Assembly (NCBI GenBank): GCA_902521615.1
Contig: CABYSJ010000002.1
Coordinates: 1-64,000, forward strand
Length of the DNA stretch: 64,000 nt
Source of the DNA: an uncultured Pelagibacteraceae bacterium
GTDB taxonomy: Bacteria; Pseudomonadota; Alphaproteobacteria; Pelagibacterales; Pelagibacteraceae
Direction: 5' to 3'
A program made the translations under genes and the position numbers. Of the stretch, positions 39,319-52,621 are shown piece after piece. Every line of letters starts with the position of its first letter. Position 1 is the stretch's first letter. Under the pieces are notes generated by a model that saw only the letters and a program-made list of their open reading frames with translations, was not told the origin of the DNA and did no database searches.

Positions 39319-42300
39319 ATGCAATTATCTTTTACTGAAAAGAAAAATATAAGAAAAAGTTTTGGTAAACTTAAAGAAAGTTTATCTATCCCTAATTTAA
39401 TTGAAGTACAAAAAAATTCTTATAAAGAATTAACAGAATTTAATGCTGAAGCAGCTGAACTGACCAAAGGTTTTGATAGGGTATTTAAGAGCATATTTCC
39501 AATTGAAGATTTAAATGATAAAGCAACTTTAGAGTATGTTTCATACAGGTTAGAAAAACCAAAATTTGATGTTGAAGAGTGTATAGCGAGAGGTCTTACA
39601 TATTCATCAGCTCTAAAGTGTACTTTAAGGTTAGTAGTATATGAAATAGATCAAGAAAATAATACAAAAGATATTTTATCAGCTAAAGAACAAGAAGTTT
39701 ATATGGGTGAAGTTCCTATGATGACGAATAGTGGAACTTTTATAACTAACGGTGTTCAAAGAGTTGTAGTAAACCAAATGCATAGAAGTCCAGGTGTATT
39801 TTTTGATCACGATAAAGGAAAAACTCATGCAAGTGGTAAGCTTTTATTTAATTGCAGAGTAATACCTAATAGAGGTTCTTGGTTAGATTTTGAGTATGAT
39901 GTTAAAGATTTTCTATATTTTAAAATTGATAGAAAAAAGAAAATTTTTTCATCTACTTTATTGTTAGCTTTAGGTTACACAAAATCAGAAATAGTAGATG
40001 AGTTCTATGAAAGTGAACAATATAATTTTGATCCAAAAACAGAAAAATGGAAAACTAAATTTAATCCAGAAAACTATAAGGCAAAAAATTTCTCAGAAGA
40101 AGTAATTGATGCAAAAACTGGTGAAGTAGTAATTAAATTAGGTGATAAGATCAACTTTTTAAGTGCAAAAAAACTAGCAAATGATGGTTTGAAAGACATA
40201 CTGGTTTCTAGAGAGTCTTTGTTTGGTAAATTTTTACACAGAGATATAAAAGTTAATGAAGAAGAAGATGGTGTTTTTAAAATTGGGACTGAATTAAATG
40301 ATACAATTATTCAACAAATTTTAGATGCAAATATACATACACTTCAAATTTCTGTTACAAATTCTATTAATAAAGGACCTTATCTACTTACAACTATTTT
40401 AGCTGATAAAAATAATACTAAAGACGAAGCTATCACGGAAATCTATAAAATGTTAAGACCTGGAGAACCGCCAACAATAGAGATTGCAACTCAAATATTT
40501 AACAATCTTTTCTTTAGCTCAGACAGATATGATTTGTCTGATGTTGGAAGAGTAAAAATGAACTCAAGATTAAATCAAGAATGTTCTGATAAAATTACCA
40601 TATTAAGAAATGACGATATCATAGCAATTATTCACAAAATGTTGGATTTACGTGATGGTAAAGATGATGTTGATGATATTGATCATCTAGGAAATAGAAG
40701 AGTTCGTTCTGTTGGAGAGCTAGTTGAGAACCAAGCTAGAATTGGTGTTTATAGAATGGAAAGAGCTATTAAAGAAAAAATGACAACTTTAGATGTTGAA
40801 TCAGCAATGCCACAAGATCTAATTAATGCAAAACCATTAACAGTTTCATTAAAAGATTTTTTTGCAAGCTCACAACTATCTCAGTTTATGGACCAAACAA
40901 ATCCTTTATCTGAAATTACTCATAAAAGAAGAGTTTCAGCACTAGGTCCGGGTGGTTTAACAAGAGAAAGAGCAGGTTTTGAAGTAAGAGACGTACATCC
41001 AACACACTATGGAAGAATTTGTCCAATTGAGACACCTGAAGGTCCAAATATTGGTTTGATTAATAGTTTATCAACTTATGCAAAAATTAATAAGTATGGC
41101 TTTATAGAAAGCCCATACAAAAAAGTCAAAGACGGTGTTGTTCAAGATAAAGTTGAATACTTATCAGCAATGGAAGAAACAAAATTCACTATTGCTCAAG
41201 CAAATACAAAACTTGATAAAAATGGAAAAATTACTGAAGAACTAGTTTCATGCAGACAAAACCTTAACTTTCTTTTAGCAAAACCGGACTCTATTGATTA
41301 TATTGACGTATCACCAAAACAATTAGTTTCAGTTGCAGCATCTTTAATTCCATTCTTAGAAAATGATGATGCAAACAGAGCCTTAATGGGCTCGAACATG
41401 ATGAGGCAAGCAGTTCCATTATTAAAACCCGAGTCGCCACTTGTTGGCACAGGAATTGAAAGTGATGTTGCTCTAGATTCTGGTGTAACAATTGTAGCTA
41501 AGCGTGATGGAATTGTTGATAAAATAGATGGTAAAAGAATTGTTATAAAAGTAACCGAGGAAACAGACTTTAGTAAGTCTGGGGTAGATATCTATAACCT
41601 TCAAAAATTTAAAAGATCTAACCAAAACACTTGTATAAATCAAAGACCACTAGTTAGAGTTGGTGATAAGGTTAAATCTGGAGATATTATTGCAGATGGT
41701 CCTTCAACAAAATTAGGTGAACTTGCTTTAGGTAAGAATGTTACTGTAGCATTTATGCCGTGGCAAGGTTATAACTTTGAAGACTCAATTTTAATTTCAG
41801 AAAGGTGTGTTACAGATGACGTTTTTACATCTGTTCATATTGTTGAATACGAAATAATGGCGAGAGATACAAAGCTTGGTGAAGAAGAAATAACAAGAGA
41901 TATACCAAATGTAAATGAAGAAGCTTTAAAAAACCTTGATGAGTCAGGAATAGTTTATATTGGCGCAGAGGTAAATGCTGGAGATATTTTGGTTGGTAAA
42001 GTTACTCCTAAAGGAGACTCAGCATCAGGCCCTGAAGAAAAATTATTAAGATCAATTTTTGGAGAAAAAGCCATCGATGTAACAGATACATCTTTAAGAA
42101 TGTCTAGAGGATCAAGTGGAACCGTAGTTGATGTAAGAGTATTCAATAGACATGGAATTGAGAAAGATGAAAGATCAATAACAATTGAAAGAGCTGAAAT
42201 TGAACAAGTTCAACAAGATAAAATTGTTGAGGAAGAAATATTAGAAAGAAGCATTAAACAAAGAGCTTCACAATTCCTGTCAGGGTCATCTTTAACTAAA

Positions 42301-43407
42301 AAATTAAAAGATTTATCCGAAGGAACTAAATTAGATTTTGATAAAATTAATAAACTATCAATTAATGATGTCTTCAAAATCACAGTAGGAAATGTAAATG
42401 ACGAAGCAACATTAGCTCAATTAAAAGATCAATATAATAAAGCAAAACAAGACATAACCGAGAGATTTGAAGATAAAGTTTTAAAAATTAGAAGTGGTGA
42501 TGATTTGTTACCAAGTGTTATGAAAATGGTAAAAGTATTCGTTGCTATCAAAAGAAGATTAAGACCTGGTGATAAAATGTCTGGAAGACATGGAAATAAA
42601 GGTGTTGTAAGTAAAATTATACCTGTTGAAGACATGCCATACAGAGAAGACGGCAGACCAGTTGACATTGTATTAAATCCTCTGGGTGTTCCAAGCAGGA
42701 TGAACGTTGGACAAATTTTAGAGACACATTTAGGTTGGGCATGTAAAGAATTTGGTGAACAAGTTAAAAATTTAGTAAACGAAAATAACAAAAAAATTGA
42801 AAGAACAGAAAAAATCGAAAAATTCTTAAAATCTGTTTATGGAGAAGAAATTTTTAACGAAAAAGTAGACAAATTGAGCAAAAATGAATTTAAAGATCTT
42901 TGTGAAAATTTACAAAATGGTATCGCAATTTCAACACCTGTTTTCGATGGTGCTAAAGAAAAAAATGTTACTGAGATGCTTGAACTAGCAAATCTACCAG
43001 GATCAGGACAAACTTATTTATGGGATGGAAGAACAGGAGAGAAATTTGATAGACCGGTTACTGTTGGAATAATCTATATGCTAAAACTTCATCACTTAGT
43101 TGAAGATAAAATTCATGCAAGATCTACAGGACCTTACAGTTTAGTTACACAACAACCACTTGGTGGTAAAGCACAGTTAGGTGGTCAAAGATTTGGTGAA
43201 ATGGAAGTGTGGGCTCTTGAAGCATATGGTGCGTCATATACTTTACAGGAAATTTTAACTGTTAAATCTGATGACGTCGCAGGAAGAGTTAAAGTTTATG
43301 AGACTATAGTTAAAGGTGAAGAAAACTTTGAGTCAGGTATACCAGAGTCATTTAACGTTTTAGTTAAAGAGATTAAATCATTAGCATTAAATGTGGAGCT
43401 TAATTAA
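39319..43407 (+). CDS. rpoB: RNA polymerase beta subunit
   Basis: Full-length; [61 protein letters not shown]. Confidence 0.99.
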   Translation: MQLSFTEKKNIRKSFGKLKESLSIPNLIEVQKNSYKELTEFNAEAAELTKGFDRVFKSIFPIEDLNDKATLEYVSYRLEKPKFDVEECIARGLTYSSALKCTLRLVVYEIDQENNTKDILSAKEQEVYMGEVPMMTNSGTFITNGVQRVVVNQMHRSPGVFFDHDKGKTHASGKLLFNCRVIPNRGSWLDFEYDVKDFLYFKIDRKKKIFSSTLLLALGYTKSEIVDEFYESEQYNFDPKTEKWKTKFNPENYKAKNFSEEVIDAKTGEVVIKLGDKINFLSAKKLANDGLKDILVSRESLFGKFLHRDIKVNEEEDGVFKIGTELNDTIIQQILDANIHTLQISVTNSINKGPYLLTTILADKNNTKDEAITEIYKMLRPGEPPTIEIATQIFNNLFFSSDRYDLSDVGRVKMNSRLNQECSDKITILRNDDIIAIIHKMLDLRDGKDDVDDIDHLGNRRVRSVGELVENQARIGVYRMERAIKEKMTTLDVESAMPQDLINAKPLTVSLKDFFASSQLSQFMDQTNPLSEITHKRRVSALGPGGLTRERAGFEVRDVHPTHYGRICPIETPEGPNIGLINSLSTYAKINKYGFIESPYKKVKDGVVQDKVEYLSAMEETKFTIAQANTKLDKNGKITEELVSCRQNLNFLLAKPDSIDYIDVSPKQLVSVAASLIPFLENDDANRALMGSNMMRQAVPLLKPESPLVGTGIESDVALDSGVTIVAKRDGIVDKIDGKRIVIKVTEETDFSKSGVDIYNLQKFKRSNQNTCINQRPLVRVGDKVKSGDIIADGPSTKLGELALGKNVTVAFMPWQGYNFEDSILISERCVTDDVFTSVHIVEYEIMARDTKLGEEEITRDIPNVNEEALKNLDESGIVYIGAEVNAGDILVGKVTPKGDSASGPEEKLLRSIFGEKAIDVTDTSLRMSRGSSGTVVDVRVFNRHGIEKDERSITIERAEIEQVQQDKIVEEEILERSIKQRASQFLSGSSLTKKLKDLSEGTKLDFDKINKLSINDVFKITVGNVNDEATLAQLKDQYNKAKQDITERFEDKVLKIRSGDDLLPSVMKMVKVFVAIKRRLRPGDKMSGRHGNKGVVSKIIPVEDMPYREDGRPVDIVLNPLGVPSRMNVGQILETHLGWACKEFGEQVKNLVNENNKKIERTEKIEKFLKSVYGEEIFNEKVDKLSKNEFKDLCENLQNGIAISTPVFDGAKEKNVTEMLELANLPGSGQTYLWDGRTGEKFDRPVTVGIIYMLKLHHLVEDKIHARSTGPYSLVTQQPLGGKAQLGGQRFGEMEVWALEAYGASYTLQEILTVKSDDVAGRVKVYETIVKGEENFESGIPESFNVLVKEIKSLALNVELN

Positions 43408-46400
43408 TGAAAAAAGAATTAACAGATCTATTTAAGGGCAGCGAAATTTCAGAAGCTCAAAATTTTAATAGCATTAAAATTTCACTTGCTAGCCCAGAGA
43501 AAATAAAATCTTGGACATTTGGTGAAATTAAAAAGCCTGAAACAATTAATTATAGAACGTTTAGACCTGAAAAAGATGGTTTGTTCTGTGCAAGGATTTT
43601 TGGACCGATAAAAGATTATGAGTGTTTATGCGGTAAGTATAAACGAATGAAATTTAGAGGAATTATATGTGAGAAATGTGGTGTTGAGGTTACAAAATCA
43701 AATGTAAGAAGAGAAAGAATGGGCCACATTAACCTTGCTACACCAGTAGCACATATTTGGTTCTTAAAGTCTCTTCCAAGCAGAATTGCTTTGGCTGTAG
43801 ACATGAAATTGAAAGAAATAGAGAGAGTTCTTTATTTTGAAAACTTTATAGTAATAGAGCCTGGTTTAACTGGTTTACAAAAAAATCAACTCTTAAATGA
43901 GGAAGAATTAGCAAAATACCAGGATGAGTTTGGTGAAGAGAGTTTTACAGCAGGAATAGGAGCAGAAGCTGTTCTTGAGATGCTGAAAAATTTAGATTTA
44001 GAATTAGAAAGAAAAAATCTTGTTAGCTTTATTAAAGAAACTAAATCAAAAGTTAACGAAGAAAGAGCAATTAAAAGATTAAAATTAATAGAGTCATTTA
44101 TTGAAACAGGTCAAAAACCAGAGTGGATGATTATGACCGTGGTACCAGTTATACCGCCAGAATTAAGACCATTAGTTCCTCTAGATGGCGGCAGATTTGC
44201 TACTTCAGATCTTAACGATTTATATAGAAGAGTAATTAACAGAAATAACAGATTAAAAAGATTAATGGATCTTAAAGCTCCAGATATCATTGTAAGAAAT
44301 GAAAAAAGGATGCTTCAAGAGTCTGTAGATGCTCTATTTGATAATGGTAGAAGAGGCAGGGTAATAACAGGAACTGGTAAGCGACCACTTAAATCTCTTG
44401 CTGAAATGTTAAAAGGTAAACAAGGAAGATTTAGACAAAATTTATTAGGTAAACGAGTTGATTATTCTGGAAGATCAGTAATAGTTGTCGGTCCTGATTT
44501 AAAACTACATGAATGTGGTTTACCAAAAAAAATGGCTCTTGAGTTATTTAAACCATTTTTATATGCAAGATTAAATAAATTAGGCTTAGCTTCAACGATT
44601 AAACAAGCTAAAAAATTAGTTGAAAAAGAAACAAATGCAGTTTGGGACGCTTTAGAATTGATAGTTAGAGAGCATCCAGTACTTTTAAATAGAGCACCAA
44701 CACTTCATAGACTTGGAGTTCAAGCATTTGAGCCAAAATTAATTGAAGGAGACGCAATTGAATTACACCCTTTAACTTGTGCAGCATTTAACGCTGACTT
44801 TGATGGTGACCAAATGGCAGTGCACGTGCCGTTAAGTTTAGAAGCACAATTAGAGGCAAGAATTTTAATGTTATCTACAAATAATATTCTTTCTCCATCA
44901 AACGGTAAACCAATTATTGTTCCGAGTCAGGATATGATTTTAGGAATTTACTATCTATCACAAGAACCTATATCTGATAAACCGGCAGGATACTTTACAA
45001 ACTCAGATCAAATTGAATTTGCATTATCATCTGGCCAAATAAATGTACATAGCACTATCATTTCAAGATTTGAGACTGTAGATGATCAAGGTAATAAAAA
45101 AATGGAAAAATATACTTCTACAGCTGGAAGATTTTTATTAGCAAATTTATTACCTAAAAATAGTAACATTAAGTTCTCTTTAGTAGATAGATTATTACCT
45201 AAAAAAGTAGTTTCAGAAATAATTGATGTTGTATTTAGATTTTGTGGTCAAAAAACAACTGTAATTTTCTGTGATAAGCTTAAAGATTTAGGATTTAAAC
45301 ATGCATTTAAAGCAGGAATTTCGTTTGGAAAAGACGATCTTGTAATACCTGAAAATAAAACTCAATTAATTGATGATACTAAGAAATTAATTGCAGATTA
45401 TGAAACTCAATATGCTGAAGGTTTAATTACAAGAGGTGAAAAATACAACAAAGTTGTTGATGCTTGGTCTAAGTGTACAGATAAAGTTGCTGGAGAAATG
45501 ATGAAAGGTATTTCAGCTACAGAAAAAACAGACGAAGGATTGAAAATAAATTCTGTATTTATGATGGCAGATAGTGGAGCTAGAGGATCTGCTGCTCAAA
45601 TGAAACAATTAGCTGGTATGAGAGGTTTGATTGCTAAACCTTCAGGTGAAATTATTGAAAGTCCAATTATCTCAAACTTTAAAGAAGGATTAACCGCTTT
45701 GGAGTATTTCAACTCAACACACGGAGCTAGAAAAGGTTTAGCAGATACAGCGCTGAAAACAGCTAGTTCTGGATATTTAACGAGAAGACTTTGCGATGTA
45801 GCTCAAGATTTAACTGTCACTAAAAAAGCTTGTGACTGTAAAAATCCAGGATTTATCGAACTCTCTGAAATTTTAGAAGGTGGTAATGTAGTAGTTAGCC
45901 TTTCTGAAAGAGCGCTTGGTAGAGTTACATTTGATGAGATTAAACATCCTTTAACTGGTGAAGTAATAATCAAAAAACAAACCATGATCGATGAGGCTGG
46001 ATGTGATAAAATTGATGCTGCAGGGGTAAAATCAATAAAAGTTTACTCGGTAATGACTTGTGGTTCAAAAGAAGGTGTTTGTGCTACTTCTTACGGAAGA
46101 GATTTGTCTAGAGGTAAAATGGTTCACGTTGGTGAAGCTATTGGAATGATTTCTGCACAGTCAATCGGTGAACCAGGAACACAGTTAACAATGAGAACTT
46201 TCCACGTAGGTGGAACTGCTTCTGTTAAACAGGATTCACAAATTGTAACTAAAAATGAAGGAACATTAAAAATTATTAACTCAAATATATTAGAGGACTC
46301 TAAAAAGAATTTAATTGTAATGGGTAGAAATACTCAGCTTTCAATTGAGGATGATAATGGAGTTCAAATTGCAGTTTATAAAGTTGCATATGGATCAAGA

Positions 46401-47585
46401 TTATTTTTTAATAATGGTGATAAAGTAAAAGCGAATACTAAAATATGTGAATGGGATCCTTACACAACACCAGTTATAGCAGAGAAGAGTGGTACAGCTA
46501 GTTATGTAGATTTAATTGACGGTGTTTCAATTCAAGAAACTACTGACGATGCAACAGGAATTTCTTCTAAATCAGTAATTGATTGGAGAGGTCAATCAAA
46601 AAGCACTGATTTAAAACCTAGAATTACTTTAAGGGATGAAAAAGGAAATGTGATTAAAAAAGCGGATGATAATGAAGCTAGATATTATTTAGTACCGGAT
46701 TCGATTTTATCAATTAAGGATGGTCAAAAGGTTTATGCAGGTGACGTAATTGCAAGATTACCAAAAGAAACTACAAAAACAAAAGATATTACCGGAGGTC
46801 TTCCAAGAGTTGCCGAGTTATTTGAAGCTAGAAAAGCTAAGGACAGTGCAATCATTGCTGAAAATGATGGTAGTGTTGTTTTTGGTAAAGAGGTAAGAGG
46901 TAAACAAAGAGTATCTATTGTTCCTGAAGATGGATCAGAACCTTCAAATTATTTAATTCCAAAAGGTAAACACATCAATTTCAACCCTGGTGAAAAAATT
47001 CAAAAAGGAGAGTATCTTCTAGATGGTCAACCATTGCCACATGATATTTTAAGAATTTTAGGTATTAAAGAATTAACAGAATACTTTGTTAACCAAGTTC
47101 AAGAAGTTTATAGGTTACAGGGTGTAATCATAAATGATAAGCATATTGAAACTATTTTAAGACAAATGCTTAAAAAGGTTGAAGTAAAAGTGTCAGGTGA
47201 CTCAAGTTATTTACCTGGTGAAGTGATTGATAGAATTAAGTTTGATAATACAAACGAAAAATTAGTTGCTGAGGGCAAAACACCAGCTGTTGGTGAAAGA
47301 GTTCTAATGGGTATCACTAAAGCCTCACTTCAAACTGAGTCATTTATTTCAGCTGCTTCGTTCCAAGAAACAACAAGAGTATTAACCGATGCTGCAATTA
47401 AAGGAAAAATTGACCCATTAAATGGGTTAAAAGAGAATGTAATCGTTGGAAGGTTAGTTCCTGCAGGTACCGGTAATATTAAAAATAGATGGAACAATAA
47501 AGCTCTAGAGGATGATAATAATTTTTTAGCGGAGCAGGATAAAATAGAAGCTTCAGAACTTGAAGAAACACAGACAAATCAGTAA
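43407..47585 (+). CDS. rpoC: RNA polymerase beta' subunit
   Basis: [16 protein letters not shown] catalytic motif; zinc-binding [22 protein letters not shown]. Confidence 0.99.
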   Translation: MKKELTDLFKGSEISEAQNFNSIKISLASPEKIKSWTFGEIKKPETINYRTFRPEKDGLFCARIFGPIKDYECLCGKYKRMKFRGIICEKCGVEVTKSNVRRERMGHINLATPVAHIWFLKSLPSRIALAVDMKLKEIERVLYFENFIVIEPGLTGLQKNQLLNEEELAKYQDEFGEESFTAGIGAEAVLEMLKNLDLELERKNLVSFIKETKSKVNEERAIKRLKLIESFIETGQKPEWMIMTVVPVIPPELRPLVPLDGGRFATSDLNDLYRRVINRNNRLKRLMDLKAPDIIVRNEKRMLQESVDALFDNGRRGRVITGTGKRPLKSLAEMLKGKQGRFRQNLLGKRVDYSGRSVIVVGPDLKLHECGLPKKMALELFKPFLYARLNKLGLASTIKQAKKLVEKETNAVWDALELIVREHPVLLNRAPTLHRLGVQAFEPKLIEGDAIELHPLTCAAFNADFDGDQMAVHVPLSLEAQLEARILMLSTNNILSPSNGKPIIVPSQDMILGIYYLSQEPISDKPAGYFTNSDQIEFALSSGQINVHSTIISRFETVDDQGNKKMEKYTSTAGRFLLANLLPKNSNIKFSLVDRLLPKKVVSEIIDVVFRFCGQKTTVIFCDKLKDLGFKHAFKAGISFGKDDLVIPENKTQLIDDTKKLIADYETQYAEGLITRGEKYNKVVDAWSKCTDKVAGEMMKGISATEKTDEGLKINSVFMMADSGARGSAAQMKQLAGMRGLIAKPSGEIIESPIISNFKEGLTALEYFNSTHGARKGLADTALKTASSGYLTRRLCDVAQDLTVTKKACDCKNPGFIELSEILEGGNVVVSLSERALGRVTFDEIKHPLTGEVIIKKQTMIDEAGCDKIDAAGVKSIKVYSVMTCGSKEGVCATSYGRDLSRGKMVHVGEAIGMISAQSIGEPGTQLTMRTFHVGGTASVKQDSQIVTKNEGTLKIINSNILEDSKKNLIVMGRNTQLSIEDDNGVQIAVYKVAYGSRLFFNNGDKVKANTKICEWDPYTTPVIAEKSGTASYVDLIDGVSIQETTDDATGISSKSVIDWRGQSKSTDLKPRITLRDEKGNVIKKADDNEARYYLVPDSILSIKDGQKVYAGDVIARLPKETTKTKDITGGLPRVAELFEARKAKDSAIIAENDGSVVFGKEVRGKQRVSIVPEDGSEPSNYLIPKGKHINFNPGEKIQKGEYLLDGQPLPHDILRILGIKELTEYFVNQVQEVYRLQGVIINDKHIETILRQMLKKVEVKVSGDSSYLPGEVIDRIKFDNTNEKLVAEGKTPAVGERVLMGITKASLQTESFISAASFQETTRVLTDAAIKGKIDPLNGLKENVIVGRLVPAGTGNIKNRWNNKALEDDNNFLAEQDKIEASELEETQTNQ

Positions 47586-47614
47586 AAAAATCGCCTAAAA
47601 ATTGCAGTTTTAGT

Positions 47615-47642
47615 TTGACAAAGGTCTATTAATAAGTAATTT
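47615..47642 (+). promoter_or_regulatory. Candidate promoter for rpsL (str) operon
   Basis: TTGACA (47615-47620), 16-nt spacer, TAATTT (47637-47642). Confidence 0.5.
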
Positions 47643-47693
47643 GGCGGTGTTTTTGGTTGGAATGTAGTACTTCTAACGGTACTAAACGCTGCC
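47643..47693 (+). promoter_or_regulatory. Structured 5' leader upstream of rpsL
   Basis: ggcggtgttt (47643-47652) pairs with aaacgctgcc (47684-47693), 10 bp including 2 G-U; nested agtac (47666-47670)/gtact (47679-47683). Confidence 0.6.
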
Positions 47694-47752
47694 ACAAAAT
47701 AACCTGTCAGTTATTTTCATCTAAAAATAAATTAATTAATTTTAAAAAATTT

Positions 47753-48124
47753 ATGCCAACTATTAATCAGTTGTTAAGAAAAAAAAGAGTGAAACCAGCA
47801 TCAAGGAATAAAGTTCCTGCTCTACAAAAACAACCCTTAAAGAGAGGTGTTTGTGTAAAAGTTTATACAACAACTCCAAAGAAGCCAAACTCTGCATTAA
47901 GAAAAGTTGCTAGGGTTAGATTATCAAATGGATTTGAAGTTACAGCTTACATTCCTGGTGAAGGTCACAATCTACAAGAACACTCAGTAGTACTGATTAG
48001 AGGTGGTAGGGTAAAAGATTTACCAGGAGTTCGTTATCATATTCTAAGAGGTAATCTAGATACGCAAGGTGTTGCAAACAGAAAACAAAGAAGATCTTTA
48101 TACGGAACAAAAAAAGGTAAATAA
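47753..48124 (+). CDS. rpsL: 30S ribosomal protein S12 (start at 47753, not the longer ORF start at 47657)
   Basis: [40 protein letters not shown]. Confidence 0.98.
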   Translation: MPTINQLLRKKRVKPASRNKVPALQKQPLKRGVCVKVYTTTPKKPNSALRKVARVRLSNGFEVTAYIPGEGHNLQEHSVVLIRGGRVKDLPGVRYHILRGNLDTQGVANRKQRRSLYGTKKGK

Positions 48125-48594
48125 TGTCTAGAAAAAAAACTCAACCAAAAAAAAATGTAGTTCCAGATCCAAAATTTAAATCAACTATCATTCCAAAATT
48201 AATCAACAATATCATGTATGACGGTAAAAGAGGTATTGCTGCTAAAATAGTTTATGACGCTATAGACAAAATTAAAACAAAAACAAAAGATGAGCCAATT
48301 AATATTTTTAATGAAGCAATTAATAATATCAAACCAACTGTAGAAGTTAGATCTAGAAGAGTAGGTGGTGCAACTTATCAAGTTCCTGTTGAGGTAAAAA
48401 GTAAAAGAGCACAAGCCTTAGCAATTAGATGGTTAGTAGAGTCAGCAAGAAAAAGAAAAGATAAACATATGGCAGATAAAATTTTTAATGAGCTTTATGA
48501 TGCTTATGAAAAAAAAGGAGCTGCTGTTAAAAAAAGAGAGGATGTACATAAAATGGCAGAGTCTAACAAGGCATTTGCTCATTTTAGGTGGTAA
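48124..48594 (+). CDS. rpsG: 30S ribosomal protein S7
   Basis: EVRSRRVGGATYQVPVEVKSKRAQALAIRWL. Confidence 0.98.
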   Translation: MSRKKTQPKKNVVPDPKFKSTIIPKLINNIMYDGKRGIAAKIVYDAIDKIKTKTKDEPINIFNEAINNIKPTVEVRSRRVGGATYQVPVEVKSKRAQALAIRWLVESARKRKDKHMADKIFNELYDAYEKKGAAVKKREDVHKMAESNKAFAHFRW

Positions 48595-48600
48595 TAAGAT

Positions 48601-50679
48601 ATGGCTAGAACTCATTCATTAGATAAATATAGAAATATTGGGATCATGGCCCATATAGACGCTGGGAAAACAACTACTACAGAAAGAATTTTATATTACA
48701 CAGGTAAGAGCCATAAAATTGGTGAAGTGCATGATGGTGCAGCAACCATGGATTGGATGGAACAGGAACAAGAAAGAGGTATTACAATTACTTCTGCTGC
48801 AACAACTTGTTTTTGGAATGATCACAGAGTTAACATTATTGATACACCAGGCCACGTAGACTTTACTATTGAAGTAGAGAGATCTTTAAAAGTTTTAGAT
48901 GGTGCCGTCGCTGTTTTTGATGGTGTAGCAGGTGTAGAACCACAATCTGAAACAGTATGGAGACAAGCAGATAAATATAAAGTTCCAAGAATTTGTTTTG
49001 TAAATAAACTAGATAGAACAGGTGCTGATTTCTTTAGATGTGTTGACATGATTAAAGATAGATTAGGCGCAAAGCCATTAGTGTTACAAGTTCCTATTGG
49101 AATTGAGGCCTCTTTAACTGGAGTTGTTGATTTAGTTAAAATGAAAGCTCAAGTTTGGAAAAATGAGGCATTAGGTGCTGAATGGGAATACAAAGATATT
49201 CCTGATGATCTTAAAGAAATTACTGAAAAATATAGAACAGAATTAGTCGAAACTGCTGTAGAGCAAGACGAAAAATTAATGGAGTCTTATTTAAATGGAG
49301 AGGAAATTAAAGAGGAAGATTTAGTTAAGTGTATAAGAAAAGGAACATTGAATTTTAGTTTTGTTCCTGTTTTAACTGGATCTGCCTTTAAAAATAAAGG
49401 TGTTCAGCCTTTACTAGATGCAGTTGTGAACTACTTGCCAAGTCCAGTTGATATTGGTTCAATTAAAGGAACAAAAGTTGGATCAGAAGATGAAATTGAA
49501 ATGAAATTTGATGATGGTTCTTCTTTTTCTGGTTTAGCATTTAAAGTTGCAAACGATCCTTTTGTAGGTTCTTTAACATTTGTTAGAATTTATTCTGGTA
49601 CAATTAAGTCTGGAACTGCGGTATATAACTCTTCATCTGATAAGGAAGAAAGAGTTGGTCGTATGCTTTTAATGCATGCTAATTCAAGAGAAGATATTAA
49701 AGAGGCTAATGCAGGCGATATTGTTTCACTAGCAGGATTAAAAAATACTATGACTGGTCACACTTTATGTGACAAAGAAAATCCAGTTTTATTAGAGCCA
49801 ATGGAATTCCCAGAGCCAGTAATTGAAATTGCCGTAGAGCCGAAAACAAAAGGTGACCAAGAAAAAATGGGTGAAGCATTAGCAAGATTAGCTAAAGAGG
49901 ATCCATCATTTAGAGTTTCTTCAGACGAAGAATCAGGTCAAACAATCATTAAAGGTATGGGTGAACTTCACTTAGATATTATTGTTGATCGAATGAAAAG
50001 GGAATTTAAAGTTGAAGCAAACGTAGGTGCTCCACAAGTTGCTTACAGAGAAACTATAGAAAAATCTGCTGAGTACGAATACATACATAAAAAACAAAGC
50101 GGTGGTGCTGGTCAGTTTGCTAAGGTTAAATTATTTGTTGAACCTCAAGAACCAGGAAAAGGAAGAGAAGTTGAAAGTGCTATTAAAGGTGGAGCTATTC
50201 CAAAAGAATTTATTCCTGGTGTTGAAAAAGGTATTGAAACTGTCTCTGATAGTGGAATTTTGGCAGGTTTCCCAATGATTGATTACAAAGTAACTATTGT
50301 TGATGGTTTACATCACGATGTTGACTCAAGCGTTTTAGCTTTTGAACTTGCAAGTAGGGCATGTTTCAAAGAAGCTTGTGCTCAAGGTGGATTAAAACTT
50401 CTAGAACCGATTATGAGAGTAGAAGTTGTTACACCCGAAGATTATATGGGAGATGTTATTGGTGATTTAAACAGTAGAAGAGGGCAAATTAGCACTCAAG
50501 AACAAAGAGGAAATGCAACTGTAATTACAGCTATGGTTCCTCTAGCCAATATGTTTGGTTACATTAATAATCTTAGATCAATGTCACAAGGAAGAGCACA
50601 ATATTCAATGTTCTTTGACCATTATTCTAAAGTTCCTCAAAACGTTCAAGACGAAGTAACTAAAAAGGTAGCAGGATAA
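48601..50679 (+). CDS. fusA: Elongation factor G
   Basis: [24 protein letters not shown], full-length EF-G. Confidence 0.99.
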   Translation: MARTHSLDKYRNIGIMAHIDAGKTTTTERILYYTGKSHKIGEVHDGAATMDWMEQEQERGITITSAATTCFWNDHRVNIIDTPGHVDFTIEVERSLKVLDGAVAVFDGVAGVEPQSETVWRQADKYKVPRICFVNKLDRTGADFFRCVDMIKDRLGAKPLVLQVPIGIEASLTGVVDLVKMKAQVWKNEALGAEWEYKDIPDDLKEITEKYRTELVETAVEQDEKLMESYLNGEEIKEEDLVKCIRKGTLNFSFVPVLTGSAFKNKGVQPLLDAVVNYLPSPVDIGSIKGTKVGSEDEIEMKFDDGSSFSGLAFKVANDPFVGSLTFVRIYSGTIKSGTAVYNSSSDKEERVGRMLLMHANSREDIKEANAGDIVSLAGLKNTMTGHTLCDKENPVLLEPMEFPEPVIEIAVEPKTKGDQEKMGEALARLAKEDPSFRVSSDEESGQTIIKGMGELHLDIIVDRMKREFKVEANVGAPQVAYRETIEKSAEYEYIHKKQSGGAGQFAKVKLFVEPQEPGKGREVESAIKGGAIPKEFIPGVEKGIETVSDSGILAGFPMIDYKVTIVDGLHHDVDSSVLAFELASRACFKEACAQGGLKLLEPIMRVEVVTPEDYMGDVIGDLNSRRGQISTQEQRGNATVITAMVPLANMFGYINNLRSMSQGRAQYSMFFDHYSKVPQNVQDEVTKKVAG

Positions 50680-50987
50680 TGGAAAAGCAAAACATAAGAA
50701 TAAAACTAAGAGCGTACGATAATAAGGTTCTCGATGCCTCTACAGAAGAAATTGTAAATACAGTTAAAAGAACTGGGGCTACAATTAAAGGTCCTATTCC
50801 ATTACCTACAAGAATTGAAAGATACACTGTATTAAGATCTCCTCATATAGATAAGAAAAGTAGAGAACAGTTTGAGTCAAGAACACACAAAAGATTAATA
50901 GATATCATTGAACCAACTCCACAAACTGTAGAAGCATTGATGAAACTTGATTTAGCTTCTGGTGTAGATGTGGAGATAAAAATTTAA
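50679..50987 (+). CDS. rpsJ: 30S ribosomal protein S10
   Basis: [45 protein letters not shown]. Confidence 0.98.
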   Translation: MEKQNIRIKLRAYDNKVLDASTEEIVNTVKRTGATIKGPIPLPTRIERYTVLRSPHIDKKSREQFESRTHKRLIDIIEPTPQTVEALMKLDLASGVDVEIKI

Positions 50988-50989
50988 TT

Positions 50990-51700
50990 ATGAGCGAGAT
51001 AGCTTTATTAGGAAAAAAAATAGGAATGACGAGAGAATTCTATAAATCTGGTCAGTTAGTTCCTGTAACTGTGCTTAAGGTTGAAAAAGCTAGAGTTATT
51101 CAGGTTATAGAAGAAGAAAAAAGAGGATACAAAGCTGTTCAGCTTGGATATGGAAAAATTAAAAATTCAAAATTAACAAAAGCTATGAAAGGTGTTTTTT
51201 CTAAAAAAAATACAGAAGCTAAGAAAAAATTAAAAGAATTTAGAGTAAATGATACATCTGTTTACAAAGAGGGAAACGAGTTTGGTTTAGAAATATTTAA
51301 AGATATTAAATTTGTAGACACAAGATCAAAGACAATTGGTAAAGGTTTTGCAGGTGCAATGAAAAGACATAATTTTGGTGGTTTAAGAGCCAGTCACGGT
51401 GTTTCAATATCTCACAGAGCACATGGTTCAACTGGGCATAGTCAAGATCCAGGAAAAGTTTTTAAAGGAAAAAAAATGGCTGGTCATATGGGTGACAAGC
51501 TAAGAACAATGCAAAATATTGAAATAATAAAAACGGACTTAGAAAACGAACTTCTTTACTTAAAAGGATCAATACCTGGTTCAAAAAATTCTGAAGTAAT
51601 GGTTAAAAAATCAGTAAAAAATATAAACAAAATGACAATTGGTGAGAAACAAGCTGCTGCTGAAGAGGCTAAAAAAACACCTGAGAAAAAGAAAAAATAA
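50990..51700 (+). CDS. rplC: 50S ribosomal protein L3
   Basis: LLGKKIGMTREF; FGGLRASHGVSISHRAHGSTG. Confidence 0.97.
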   Translation: MSEIALLGKKIGMTREFYKSGQLVPVTVLKVEKARVIQVIEEEKRGYKAVQLGYGKIKNSKLTKAMKGVFSKKNTEAKKKLKEFRVNDTSVYKEGNEFGLEIFKDIKFVDTRSKTIGKGFAGAMKRHNFGGLRASHGVSISHRAHGSTGHSQDPGKVFKGKKMAGHMGDKLRTMQNIEIIKTDLENELLYLKGSIPGSKNSEVMVKKSVKNINKMTIGEKQAAAEEAKKTPEKKKK

Positions 51701-52323
51701 TGAAATTAGATAAAATTAGCATAGACGGGAAAAAAGATAGTATTGAAGTTTTGGATAAGATTTTTTCTGCTAAAATTAACCATAAATTAGTTAGCGCTGT
51801 TCTTTATAAAACAAATGCTAATTACAAAGGAAGACATGCCAAAACTAAACAACAAAATGAAGTAAAAGGACCAACTTCAAAAATATATGCTCAAAAAGGA
51901 ACTGGTGGCGCAAGGCATGCTAGTAGAAAAGCTCCTATATTTGTTGGTGGAGGTATTGCTCATGGACCAAAAGGTGAATTAGCATACAAAAAAAGAAAAT
52001 TAAATAAAACTGAGAAAAAACAGAGCGTAGCTTCATTAATTACTGAAAAAAATAATAATAAAAATTTATTAATCTTAAATGATTTTAGTTCTGAAATTAA
52101 AAAAACAAAAGAAATGAATTCAATTATTAATAAACTTGAAATTACAAATTCACTAATAATTTTGGATAAAAATTCTAAAGAAAAAATTGAAAAATCAGTG
52201 AGAAATATTCCAAATGTTAAAGTTACTGATGTAAATCATTTTAGTGCTTACGATATTATTAAATTTAAAAAAGTTGTTTTCACAGAAAGCTCAGTGAAAG
52301 AATTAGAAAAGAGATATTCATAA
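51700..52323 (+). CDS. rplD: 50S ribosomal protein L4
   Basis: QKGTGGARHASRKAPIFVGGGIAHGP. Confidence 0.97.
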   Translation: MKLDKISIDGKKDSIEVLDKIFSAKINHKLVSAVLYKTNANYKGRHAKTKQQNEVKGPTSKIYAQKGTGGARHASRKAPIFVGGGIAHGPKGELAYKKRKLNKTEKKQSVASLITEKNNNKNLLILNDFSSEIKKTKEMNSIINKLEITNSLIILDKNSKEKIEKSVRNIPNVKVTDVNHFSAYDIIKFKKVVFTESSVKELEKRYS

Positions 52324-52324
52324 A

Positions 52325-52618
52325 ATGGAAAAAATTCATTTATACGACAAAATTCTATCACCTGTGGTTACTGAGAAATCAACTAACTTGTCTGAACTGA
52401 ATAAAATTGTTTTTAAAGTTCCAGATGGTGCAAATAAAAAAAATTTAAAAAAAAATATTGAAAAAATATTTAAAGTTAATGTGACTAAGATAAATATTAT
52501 AAACAAACAAAACAGAACAAAAGTTACCAGAGGCAAAAAAGTAAAAGTATCTGGATATAAAAAAGCAATAATTACTTTAAAAAAAGGTCAGAGCATTGAT
52601 CTAACAACAGGAATTTAA
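52325..52618 (+). CDS. rplW: 50S ribosomal protein L23
   Basis: ILSPVVTEKSTNL; position. Confidence 0.96.
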   Translation: MEKIHLYDKILSPVVTEKSTNLSELNKIVFKVPDGANKKNLKKNIEKIFKVNVTKINIINKQNRTKVTRGKKVKVSGYKKAIITLKKGQSIDLTTGI

Positions 52619-52621
52619 TTA

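Noticed and set aside
42429-42791. 120-aa minus-strand ORF opposite rpoB
   Set aside because: Antisense shadow of conserved rpoB codons.
47657-47752. Longer rpsL ORF start (32-aa N-terminal extension [14 protein letters not shown]...)
   Set aside because: S12 canonically begins [10 protein letters not shown], at 47753; the upstream part overlaps the hairpin leader and looks noncoding.
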